From positions 5,715,501 to 5,775,500 of the forward strand of contig WPIO01000020.1 of the NCBI GenBank assembly GCA_009760855.2: a stretch of DNA of 60,000 nt, in the 5' to 3' direction. Positions within the stretch are counted from its first letter, which is position 1, and each line of letters begins with the position of its first letter. The notes under the pieces were generated by a model, which was not told the origin of the DNA, searched no databases, and saw nothing but the letters and a program-made list of their open reading frames with translations. This document shows positions 1-9,660 of this stretch, one piece after another. The position numbers were made by a program, and so were the translations under genes. This stretch comes from Cristatella mucedo (lineage: Eukaryota; Bryozoa; Phylactolaemata; Cristatellidae).

Positions 1-1790
1 GGCCTGATGGCGGAGTATATCTGAGAGATAGGCTGGGGCTAAAGAATGAAGTGACCTAAAAGTGAGCGACAAAACCTTGAAGTCGATCCGTTGCTTGACT
101 GGTAGCCAGTGCAGGTAGGCGAGAAGTGGAGTAATGTGGCAACTGCGACGCTCACGAAAGAAAAGCCTAGCTGCAGAGTTTTGCACCAGCTGCAATCGCC
201 TGATCGCACATGCTGGTAGGCATGTAAGCAGTGAGTTGCAGAAGTCGAGACGGGATGCCACGAATGCATGGACCAACTTGGACGTAGTATCCTTATCTAA
301 ACAAGCCCAAATTTTAGCGATGTTATGAATCTGAAAATAGGCCGATTTGACTGTGGAGCTGATATGGTCGTCTAACGAGAGGTCACTTTGGAATATGACA
401 CATAGATTTCGAGCTGATTCAACAGGAGATATGCTGGCAGAGTCAATTATGAGCATTAGCCTTTCCAATTTCTGTACCACACTGGGTTTGCCCATAGCTA
501 TTAAGTTAGTTTTATCATCGTTTAGTTTTAGAAAATTTGCGGCCATCCATGTGCGGACGTCTTCAATACAAGCTGCAAGTGAGTTGAGAGAATTTGAGGT
601 GCTCGAAGGCTGGGAGGGATCAAAGCAGAGGTACAACTGAGTGTCATCCGCATAGAAGTGAAAGCCTAGATTGTGCTCGGCAATCACATCAGCAAGAGGG
701 AGAGTATACACTGTTAAAAGAACCGGACCAAGCACAGAGCCCTGAGGTGCCCCATATTTCAGAGGTACCTCGGGTGATCGTTGTTCATTCACGTCAATAC
801 TCTGGAGATTCCCACTGAGAAAGGACCTGAACCACTGCAGAATAGTGCCAGTGATGCCCAGGCCTGAAGAGAGGCGCTGTAGAAGAACTTTGTGATCGAT
901 AGTATCAAAAGCTGCCAAAAGATCAAGCAAAACAAGCAGAGACACTCCACCCATGTCTGCATTCCTAAGCAGGTCGTTGCAAACCCTAAGCAATGCTGAA
1001 TCTATGGAGTGATTAGCTCTAAAATGAGACTGGAACTTACTAGCAAGGTTTGAACTTTCAATATATGAGTTCAGCTGGTCCGCCACGACCCGCTCCAATG
1101 TTTTTGATAGGAATGGTAGAAGGGAGACTAGGCGGTAGTTGCTCAAGTTCTCTTGGTCTAGTGTAGCTATCTTGAGGAGTGGCCTGACTACAGCTTTTTT
1201 GAAAGGTGCTGGGACCTGACCTGAGGCTAATGACATATTAATGATGTTAGTTATGCATGGCAGCAGCAGATCAATGCACCATAAGAGCAGGACAGTGGGA
1301 ATAGGGTCCAGAGGACTTGTATTCTTTGATTATGATAAGAACTTCAGGACTAGATCCATGGTGACCTGCTTAAATGGAGATATTGAGGTGCAACCAGGAA
1401 TCGGAGAACAGCATCCAAGTTGGGATGTTGTCATCGCAGGGATTTACTCCCCGATCTTGTCTATCTTCAGCACAAATAATCGAGAGATGCGATCGGCTAG
1501 ATCATCACAGGGATCATTAGGTAAGGAGCTAATCTGGAAGCGGTTGAGGAGATGGTTGATCGTTGCCATCAGCATTTTTGGATTGTGCATCAGCGATTCA
1601 ACAATGTTTTTATAGAAGCTTGACTTGGCCTTTGCTAGGATCGATTGGTACGACCTGCAGTAGTTTTCATATGCCTGTCGATGGACAGTCAGCCCTGATC
1701 TTTTGTATGTTTTTTCAAGCTGGCGCTTAGTAGACACGGCTATTTTAACGTCTGTGGTAAACTATAGGCCGTCAGCGCGAGGGCGATGGG
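1..1790 (-). mobile_element. LINE-A copy, RT and C-terminal region, continues past left edge
   Basis: Read on the minus strand this is an L2/CR1-like non-LTR retrotransposon. From right to left it holds the EN-RT linker (1444-1737, with an AKAKSSFYKNIVES stretch and NPK..MATINHLLN), the RT fingers and palm, a QGSVLGP-type motif near 738-760, an intact YADD catalytic box at 643-654, the thumb, and the C-terminal LHWLPVKQRIDFKV segment near 85-135. The reading frame is split by frameshifts and stops, so it is a dead copy. Its 3' tail lies outside the window. The right break near 1790 falls in the RPYGLWFTSD-type region just after EN and abuts a LINE-E copy. Family assignment rests on motifs and on alignment by eye with the other copies here. 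Confidence 0.88.
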
Positions 1791-3241
1791 AGATGTTGAC
1801 AGGGTGAGTTTGAGCCTTAAAACTTTTAATAATTAAGTAGCAAAATATGTTGTGGAAATGAATACGTTTATTTTGAGTCGAAATATATTAAGTTCTATAA
1901 GTCCCCTAAACTAACGGTTTATTATTTTCCTTATCGTCATTCACAATGAAGATATTTGCTGAAGCAAGTGTGGATGTAAGGTATACATTCAGCCAGATAT
2001 TGCAGACACTTTGAAGTGCTGGAAGACTAGGAGGGATCAAAGCACAGATGCAGTTGCGTGTCATCATAGAAGCTGTCTCCCACAGTGGCTTGTAAAAAAT
2101 TTAACTAGCTCCTTAGTTCTGTCTCGGCTTGATTATTGTAATTCCGTTTTGGCTGGGCTACCAAAGAAAGCTATTATGCCACTACAGCGGATTATGAATA
2201 TGGCTGCAAGGCTGGTCTTTAAGTCCCAGCGGTTTGAGCACGTGTCACCTTTGCTGAAAGAGCTAGGATGGTTGCCGGTTGAGCAAAGGATACAGAGCAA
2301 AGTTCATACGCTGACCCACAAGGCCCGCCACGGCTTGGCTCCTTCATACCTAGCTGAACTGCTGCTTCAGTTTCAGCCTGTTTGCACCCTCAGGTCCTGT
2401 GTGGACAATAAATTAGCTGTCCCATTCCACCGCTTAAAGACAGTTGGCGACAGAAGCTTTAGCTCTGCAGGTCCTAGACTGTGGAACACGCTTCCACAAT
2501 TCTTACGCAACGACATCTACTCTCCAACTGCCGACTGAGGCACATCTTTTTCAGCGGTCCTGAGCAGCTACTTCTATGCTACTCACTACCTCAACTGCTC
2601 TCCTGACTCTGCTATACTTCCCACTTTCTCTTCGTTGCGTGAGACGAAGTCTGTTGGCTACCGAATGCGTACCGAAAGTCGCTTAGGCTGTGAGTGGGCT
2701 ATACAAAACTCTCCTGCGTAACACCCACATGGTCTTTATGACTTTGTGAAGTTACTGACGGAGATACATACATACATACATCATAACGAAAGTGAAAGCC
2801 TAGGTTTTACATAGTAATAACATTTTACTGAGGGAGAGACAGCACAAACTACTCGACTACCCAATTTGCGTAGTTAACTTGAACACAATTTCCTTACTGA
2901 AACCACTACTCTGAAGTCTACCAACGACATAAGAACTAAGCCACGGCAGTGCAGAGCCAGTTATGCCAAGGCGAGACGAGGGGTGCCGAGAAGGGCTTAG
3001 TAATCAATCTAATGAAGACGCTGGAATATGAAGTGAAACCGGTACTAAAGTCTGTATTTCCGATAGGCTAGTTATGGAAAAAAATCGATGCTTACTCTGT
3101 GGAGTAATTACCGTTAAAATCACACTAAAATTTATTTATATGCTAGGATTAAAGTTAGCATTGGAGTTTAGCTCGTCTGCTACTGTTCATTCTAGTGTCA
3201 TTAATGTGATAGAAAGTGTGAAGATTGAGGGAAAATTGATA
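1791..3241 (-). mobile_element. LINE-E copy 1 (old LINE-A relative), split by a LINE-B insertion
   Basis: Segments 1791-2068 and 2786-3241 match the continuous copy at about 47150-47900 with scattered differences. The family is LINE-A-like: antisense text around 2040-2068 aligns with the RT block containing the catalytic YADD box of LINE-A, and 2900-3010 aligns with the following RT block. The ORF at 3074-3319 lies antisense to RT and is a shadow, although it is also open in the second copy at 47730-47978. The copy is more degraded than LINE-A and has no coding capacity left. Confidence 0.75.
2069..2778 (+). mobile_element. LINE-B 5'-truncated insertion with target-site duplication
   Basis: This copy encodes the LINE-B C-terminal region (ORF 2011-2538, with SRLDYCNSVLAGLPKKAI, LKELGWLPVEQRIQSK and RLWNTLPQFLRND). 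A 3' UTR follows, ending after GGAGATAC in a short ACAT-type repeat. CATCATA occurs at both junctions (2062-2068 and 2779-2785). The unoccupied site is visible in LINE-E copy 2 near 47424-47431, where TCATCATA runs straight into GCGAAAGTGA. This is therefore a classic target-primed insertion into an older element. The ORF ends at a TGA at 2536-2538; the related copies show the same coding end region. Confidence 0.9.
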
Positions 3242-3279
3242 TTATTCAGGATAAATGAGCAACAGGAAAGGACCGAGAC
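3242..3279. repeat. 38-bp direct repeat, partner at 3633-3670
   Basis: The 38 bases at 3242-3279 are identical to 3633-3670, 391 bp away, inside otherwise strongly diverged LINE sequence. The second copy lies in its expected place in an antisense RT palm region. The first sits at the junction where LINE-E similarity ends, so it is probably a recent local duplication or gene-conversion patch. Confidence 0.8.
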
Positions 3280-3334
3280 GACACATATGATGTCCAGTGA
3301 TAGTCTGTCCTGTCAATGAAGATTAACCCGCTCT

Positions 3335-4500
3335 GTTTGCATGGCCAGAAATTTAGCGAAAGGACCTATAATCCTAGATTTTAGCTTAACACAGTTATCC
3401 TATGGACGTCATTATAGGTCACATTGTGTCCTTTGAGGTAACAGTTGGTTTTATCGTCATCTGGTTTAAGAAAGTTTGCCAAAATTCATTTTTAAATATT
3501 GATTGTCTACAAGGAAAAATTTAGTTTATCAGCTCTGGCTGCAGATTTTGACGTTTTAAACAACAAGTGCCGCTGAGTGTTGTCAGCATAGAAGTGATAG
3601 TAGATCCTAAAGGTTCGAATAATTTTCCCAAGTTATTCAGGATAAATGAGCAACAGGAAAGGACCGAGACAGGACAATTTTGAGACTCAATAGTTCGGGT
3701 GAATAAGCCTTGATCCTCCCACGACTCTGGTTGAACGGTATCAGAAAAGTAAGATTTGAAAAATGCTGGTGCCTCGTCTCTGCCAGAGCAATCTTTGCTC
3801 ACAATCCCTCGAGTATGATATCATGATCAATAGTACAGAACGCATGTGATAGATTAACCAGGGCAAGAGAACCAGTATTCCGATCATCCGCACAGCACGG
3901 GATGGCGTCGATTATAAAGAGGAGAGTGGTTTCGTGGAGAGCCATTTCTTGCATTTTGACCAAATTATTTCGACGATTTTTGTCTATTCCGAGCGAGCTA
4001 CAAGGTGCAACTTATAAATATTTTCAAGAATCTGTGACAAAACGAAGCTGGTAAACTTGGGGATAATTTGACAGGACCTGTCCAGGATTTTTTAATTTTT
4101 GAGCGATGGCCGATTTGAAAGCAATTAAAAAACCCGTTATCCTGATCAACATTACCTGCAGAGTCATGGCCGGTCTAAGTTAATCTGATAGTAAAGACCT
4201 GAGAGAGCATGATGTATGGTCTTCAGGAGGCGATTTTTTTTATCGCCTTTGTTAAGGCAGCAAAGTTGTGTGCTAAAATCCTTGAAATTACCCTAGGAAG
4301 ATCAACGGTTGCCACTCGCAATTGCATCAGGCATTGGGGCTTTGAAGAGGCAAGAATGCGTTTGACATTTCAACGAAGGATGCTGAAAACCTGTTAACCG
4401 AGTCGTGTGTTTCTAGAATGTGAGACCTCTCAGAGTCGGCGAGAAAATTGATTCAGGTCTCTAAAATTCGTTTTCGGTCTGACTGGTAAGAATTGTATCA
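3335..4500 (-). mobile_element. Diverged LINE-B-like copy, RT region
   Basis: The minus-strand ORF at 3521-3802 starts with FFKSYFSDTVQ, matching WFKSYFSDRVQ in the main LINE-B copy, and is followed by a degraded SVLSCCSFIL (SVLGPLLFIL-type) motif. The catalytic box at 3579-3590 reads YADN instead of YADD. The same family lies at 35500-36440; the two copies match through 4120-4460 and 36020-36410. Many stops and frameshifts are present. The ORF at 4209-4397 on the plus strand is antisense shadow. Confidence 0.72.
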
Positions 4501-4649
4501 GACAAAGGAACCATTATTAGCTCTCGAATGCCACTTTATATAATAATAAAGACATGGTTATAGCTTATATAAGTGTCGGTAATATGAGGCAACCATTCGG
4601 GGCATCAAGTGCCCACTGTTACGTGAACGAAAGCACCATGGTCAAGATG

Positions 4650-4801
4650 TATATAAATATAAATATAATTCATTTATATAGCGCCCCAAGAGAACTTAAT
4701 CTTTATTCAGGCGCTTCACATATGCCTCGGGGCTCGAGCCCATGACCTCAGTCAGACCTTAGTCGGGGCGAGCACCTTAACCACTTGACCAAACCAGCTC
4801 G
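4650..4801 (-). mobile_element. tRNA-derived SINE with LINE-A-type 3' tail
   Basis: On the minus strand this element starts with GAGCTGGTTTGGTCAAG, containing an A-box-like TGGTCAAGTGGTTAAGG (antisense at 4775-4791). A B-box-like GGGCTCGAGCCC follows about 50 bp on, in tRNA-like spacing. Its 3' part reads GCGCCTGAATAAAGATTAAG then TTCTCTTGGGGCGCTATATA, which aligns with the LINE-A 3' hairpin. The copy at 40411-40555 is very similar. It should be transcribed by RNA polymerase III and mobilised in trans by a LINE with the same tail; both points are inference from known tRNA-SINE biology. Confidence 0.9.
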
Positions 4802-4854
4802 AAGATAATATGGACTACCAATATGTCAAACTTTGCCTCAAACACAGCAGTCCT

Positions 4855-5075
4855 AATGATACTGCATTGTAATGCAATGTAACGTATCTCCATCTGTAAC
4901 TCCAAAAAGCCATAAAGACTATGTGGGCGTTACGCAGGAGAGTCATGTATAGCGTACTCGCATCTTAAGCATCTTTTGGTCCCATTCCGTAGCCAACTGA
5001 ATTCGTCTCACTCAACAAAGAGAAAGTGGGAAAGGTAGCAAAGTCAAGAGAGCACTTGCTTTCAGAAACAGCCGG
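4855..5075 (-). mobile_element. LINE-B 3'-end fragment
   Basis: The antisense LINE-B 3' UTR is recognisable from the block beginning GTATCTCCATCTGTAACTCC, the GGGCGTTACGCAGGAGAG block and the AACAAAGAGAAAGTGGG block. On the minus strand it ends in ATTAC-type repeats next to 4855. Only the 3' UTR remains, so it is a short 5'-truncated insertion. Confidence 0.85.
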
Positions 5076-5939
5076 CGAAAAGTGGTGACGCCTGAACCTT
5101 GTGACACATCTAGCTATACAGGTGCTGCACTAAAGCAAGCAAGTACGATGACAGCAGTCGGATCGCCTCAGTGGCCAAGACAGCTCATACCTTAACACAT
5201 ACAGTCCATGTTTATAATTTTGACTAGTCTATCCAATCTCAGCTGAGAGAGCTGACGGTTAAAAGCGTCCAACAGCAGCTGCGACGTGCACAAATGAATT
5301 TCCGGCATAAATAAGCTCGAATTACCTCGACTGCCATTACATTGGTCGAGAATCGCATCTGGTTGCCCTTCTCGTGGCTTTTCGGATTTTGTACTGTCTG
5401 CCGCCAGAGGTTCTTGCCATAATAAATCATCACAAATAATGATTATCAGCCAAAATCTAGCTGGTTTAGCCAGTGCCACTGTTTCAGCAACCTATCAATG
5501 GGGGGATGGGGTTGGCAGGGATAAGCCGTGCGATCCTATCATGACATCAAACACCGAGGCTGATTTTATTTTTTTTGTAAACATTTATATCATTTAGCGA
5601 CATATCAAGGATTTAAGCCATTAACGACGTTTTTTCCGAAGCAATCCTACATTACAATGGCTGAAGCTAAAGTTTTGTCGCTCTTCTTCTGCAGTGCTAA
5701 CAGCTGTTCCTGGTGAGTGACAAACCACCATTAGCTGTCGAGCCCAGATTATGTTCTATTTACGCTTGCTCGAGGAATAGCTTTGCCTACGGCCTAACCG
5801 CCACTTAATCATTTATATGATTAATTTTAACTGCGATTTTACCTGTGGAATGCCCTGCAGGACTTCCCGGGGAGCTCCAGATTGATCTGGCTGAGCTAGC
5901 ATGGTCTCTATGACCCTAGAATTTTTTCCATTAAAGGTT
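5076..5939. other. Unassigned stretch
   Basis: No convincing gene or repeat was recognised. The two overlapping minus-strand ORFs at 5192-5479 look like chance ORFs. AT-rich and GC-average parts alternate. Confidence 0.4.
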
Positions 5940-6852
5940 AACCAAAGTAAGAGTAACCATCGATTGACAATAAATACTGAGCGTGCAGCTTCGGCTTCGG
6001 AAGTTGGTCAGTTGTCGGGCTCTTTAGCAACGTCAACCTAGGGATTGGCATTAGCTCCATCCGGCCAGAGCTAGCCGGGTCTCTTCTGCCATGTTAACAT
6101 ATTTGCCTCACTCCCAATGCTTCTCCCATTAGATGAAATCTAAGGAGGCTTTGGCTTTCAAATACTACGAACGGGTTCTTATCTTGACCTTTCCATTAGT
6201 GGTTACCCTCACTTCCTGATTCCGTCAGTTCCTCTTCCCACAGCTTTTGAATTGCACATTTCGTTCAAACTTCAGAGACATTCGCTGCTCGAAAGCTTCT
6301 TCAGAGGCTTAAAAATGGAGGCCTTCAGCCTGCATCCGGGGCTCATCTGAGCCTGTTTTATATCTATGGCACACCCACATATCCATAATGGGAGCCTGCG
6401 GCCTTCACTGCAAGGGTCTTCTCTCAGATGGTGCTTTAATCGAATGCTTAGTGCTTGCCTGCTCATGTTGGCATATGAAGCTCAGTCGATGTGTCCAGGT
6501 GCTTGACTTGCTGCAATGACAACATTCACCTATTAATAACTCGGGGCAATTCGTTACTGTACTCGTTAAGACCTACCGGTCAAAGACTCTTAATAGTATG
6601 ACAAACGTGTCCATCGTGACGTCTGACCAAGCGACAGCTCCAATTCTGCCGACTCCACCCAGGCTGCTCCTGCTAAGGATCGAGGGTGTAAAACTTCAGT
6701 CAGACCAGGCTAGTTGTGGTTGTTCTGCATCGCCTGCTCTCAGGGGTAACTACAACATCCAGTACATATGGAACTTAACTGCAGCATACGTGCGGGCCAG
6801 CAAAAAGCTGTCGTTCTACTTGCACTTATTGCGGCACTTAGATGCTAAAACT

Positions 6853-6924
6853 AATAATAATAATAATAATAATGTACTAGATAAAGCGCCCTCAGAGAAC
6901 TTAATCTCTTTCTAGGCGCTTTAC
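6853..6924 (-). mobile_element. LINE-A tail only (about 70 bp)
   Basis: The (TAA)n stretch, TGTACTAGATAAAGCGCC, CTTAATCTCTTTCTAG and GGCGCTTTAC form just the terminal LINE-A hairpin and repeat. R-family coding-like sequence lies on both sides, so this is an extremely short 5'-truncated insertion. Confidence 0.85.
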
Positions 6925-7198
6925 GGCTGCCTCATTTACCGTTGCTTTCAAAGCAACATCAACAACCAACGCTTGTCATCAAAGCTCTAACTGCAGCACT
7001 GTAGTGGCTTAAGATGTTAATCGTATATCCGCTCAGGACCCGAGGTATGCCATGCCCCACCAAAACATTGGTCATGCTCAGAAGAAAAGAACTAAGCCAT
7101 CACTATTGTGGCTTCAAAGTCATTTGACCAGCTCATTCTTACATTACTAGCTGCTCAAAGAATTTTAGGTTTTAGGAGTTTGTGCTACGACAATAATT

Positions 7199-7596
7199 AA
7201 TAATAATAATAATAATGTACTTGATAAAGCGCCCTCAGAAAACTTAATCTCTTTCTAGGCGCTTTACATTTGCTGCAAAGGGAAATGCAATTAAATAGAA
7301 GTAAAGTCATGCTTGAAAAACATACAAAATGAATAACATGGTTAGGGGTGACATGCACAGGGTCAGCATGCAAATGTGGTTAGTGGCAGCATACACAGTG
7401 TCAGCACCCATAAGCACGTGAAGGACGAATCGCAGGGACCCACTAAATGCTGTCCTAAATAGGTGTTTTTAAGTTCCTTTTAAATGTGGTCAGGTCAGGG
7501 GATGTTCTGACGCAGGTCGGGAGGGAGTTCCAGGCTTTGGGAGCATACGAACTAAATGCACGGTCTCCAAAGGATTTGAGGTTAATTTGAGGTTAT
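7199..7596 (-). mobile_element. LINE-A 5'-truncated insertion in R-family copy 1
   Basis: The antisense LINE-A tail, 3' UTR and end of the C-terminal coding region stop at about 7583. TAATT flanks both sides (7194-7198 and 7597-7601). The matching R-family copy at about 13215-13245 reads GTGCTACAAGCATAATTGC without an insert and so serves as the empty site. About 13 bp next to the right junction are a small untemplated or rearranged patch. Confidence 0.85.
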
Positions 7597-7731
7597 TAAT
7601 TGCTTTAGGCATATGAACATGTCTACCGCAGATGAACAGTTGACCGTGCCACATAGTCATCGAAACTTACATCAGTTAATCTTATCAATTCCTCTGGTTT
7701 CACTGTAAAGATCGACTTTGAAAACCACCCC

Positions 7732-8139
7732 ATGCTCAGCAGTACAAGGAATAGCTTTGAATCTGGAGCAGGTAACGATTTTGCTCATGCTGACTCAGCT
7801 GTGATTGCCAGACAATCAGCAGCGGTATCTGCAGTCTTTGTGTCTGCTCTCTTTGGAGCAATAGCCAGTGTCTGTCGAATGCATTCTTCTGCTCTACCCA
7901 CTCGAGCTTCTGTAAATTCTCGTGCACCAGACCATCCACTGGTAATGAGAGATGTAGTAAACACTGGTTTTAGTAATGTTGAGTCCTCGTGGAGACATCT
8001 ACTCATAGCTTACAGGCCAGTGCAGTTTTTTGCTGAGCACTGCATATCAGATGAATCGGATGCTAAAATTACAACGGTCGAAAATGATTATCATGGAAAA
8101 CCTTTCTGGTCTTCGTTGGATGTTACAGAAATTCAATAG
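7732..8139 (+). CDS. R-family terminal segment: membrane stretch and cytoplasmic-like tail
   Basis: This 135-codon ORF resembles ORF 28938-29192 of R-family copy 3. Both have an alanine-rich hydrophobic stretch (SAAVSAVFVSALFGAIASV here, about residues 29-47) and then a tail aligned through FSNVESSWRHLLIAYR here and FSNADYSSRHQASAYR there. Similarity continues into ITTVENDYHG against a STIENYQ segment in copy 3, although that copy has a stop before it. Conservation of one frame between two strongly diverged copies argues for past coding function. It is probably a last exon; the ATG at 7732 need not be a true start. No known family was recognised with confidence. Confidence 0.45.
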   Translation: MLSSTRNSFESGAGNDFAHADSAVIARQSAAVSAVFVSALFGAIASVCRMHSSALPTRASVNSRAPDHPLVMRDVVNTGFSNVESSWRHLLIAYRPVQFFAEHCISDESDAKITTVENDYHGKPFWSSLDVTEIQ

Positions 8140-8260
8140 ACTCTGTAGATCTCTTTTTAAGTACAGACGGTATGCAGTCTGCCTAATTGTCTGAAGAGCG
8201 AATTAATAAATGGCTATGCATCGTTATTTCGCATGTGAGACCAGGGCATGTTCGCAATAT

Positions 8261-9660
8261 GATCGTTTTTGAAGCTGGGAGATTTAGAAGCCATAACTGA
8301 ACCAAGAAATTTGAAGTCTCAGACAGAATTTTCAGCTTGTAGCATCTGATGCAGTAAAAGTGTTTCATGCCATTTCTACAATCGAGATCTTTAATTAGTG
8401 GCTCTTGCTCGTAACTACTATTTCTTTCGGTGAAGAAAAGCTATTTTAATTCTTACCGGTCTTTCAGAGTGTCAAATATTTCAAATTCGCCTGTAAAAAT
8501 ATGGTTTGAATGTTATGAAAACTGTTTTGAATAATTAATTATCGTCAGAAATAACTAAGAAAGCAGCTTCTTAATCAAAGTAGGTGTGTTTATATAGAAT
8601 CTTTACAATTAATGCTTTTTTAAACAGCAACCAGCTATGATCAAGGCTCTTAAAATACTGCTACAACGCCTTCTCATTAAACTTGGTTCGGTAGAGAAGT
8701 TCGTAAAATCCATGGACCGTACTTTGCTAGCTTTCCGATACTAGCACACAAAATTCCCTCGGCTTAGTGAAGCGTAGATTGAAGAGAAACATTTTTGTGG
8801 GTCCTCAGATTCGAGTGCTCTTAAAAATTGACCGGCAACTTGTTGAAGGTGATGCAAAACAAGCATGCGAATGAATGTTTTTCTCCCAGTGTCATCATCC
8901 TTTCTCGGGAATGACCAAGCAGAGAACTACAAGGAACTAGTAGAGGACATGCTGATGCAGTATCAGAAACCTGGATGAATTATGCCTCTAAAGATCCACT
9001 TCCTTTATTTCGATTTGTCCTTCTGTCCTAGTGACTGTGGCATGGTTACTGATGAACGTGGCGAACTTTTTCCTACAGATGTCGCAAAAATGAACCAAAG
9101 ACACCAGGGAAAATGGTCCAATACAATGCTGGCTGATTGCTGCTGGAGACTCCCCAGAGATGATGCCGAACAGCAGTACAAAAGACAGGCGAAGAAATCT
9201 ATCAGGCATCATATGAATTCGTATTTACAAGAAACACACCTAGGCCTATTACTATCGGCATGCCTTTCACGATTTACACTTGGATTTATTGCAGATTACA
9301 CAAAATTAGGGACGATTGTGTAATTAGTCCGTCATATTAATGTTGAGCACTAAAGAACGGATCAAAAATGACTACACATATATCAGTAACGTGACTTTTT
9401 TAAACATTTGCTGACCAGTGTTATTTAGTGCATCGGATTAGGCGGTGCTGACAGATTCCGCAGAAGGCCAGGGGTCTGTCGTGTATCACTAGGTGGGAGG
9501 CTGTTTAAATGAATAAGATTTAGAAAAGATAAGCTTTAAGTATTCATTTATAAAAAGTTATATTTAGATAAGCTGGCAACCCGGGTGCCGATGAATGGCC
9601 TTAGCCCTTCATAGTTTTTATTTTGTACTAAGTTAACGATTCAGTTTTACCAAATCGCTT
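8261..9660. other. Unassigned, partly R-family downstream sequence
   Basis: Patches around 8420-8640 loosely resemble sequence near 38180-38680 downstream of R-family copy 4. The ORF at 8982-9323 (113 codons) overlaps another ORF on the opposite strand and shows no recognised motif. No transposon ends were found. Confidence 0.3.

Larger units (their letters stand above)
5940..8260 (+). pseudogene. R-family copy 1: receptor-like gene remnant with two LINE-A insertions
   Basis: This is one of four diverged copies of an unnamed family. Recognisable parts in order are an N-terminal segment near 5980-6090, a polypyrimidine-CAG acceptor-like site near 6214-6243 shared with copy 3, and an ectodomain segment with PPRLLLLRIEGVKLQS in ORF 6598-6915. 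Next come a segment SFTVAFKATSTTNACHQS at about 6930-6985 and a terminal segment with a hydrophobic stretch (7732-8139). Two LINE-A pieces interrupt it (6853-6924 and 7199-7596). In-frame stops occur, for example in the 7000-7140 segment. Conserved acceptor-like sites suggest DNA-level duplication rather than retroposition. The function is unknown; a membrane receptor is an inference from layout only. Confidence 0.5.

Noticed and set aside
3074-3319. 81-codon ORF repeated at 47730-47978
   Set aside because: It is antisense to the RT of LINE-E; both copies are open because they share ancestry, and there is no other sign of coding.
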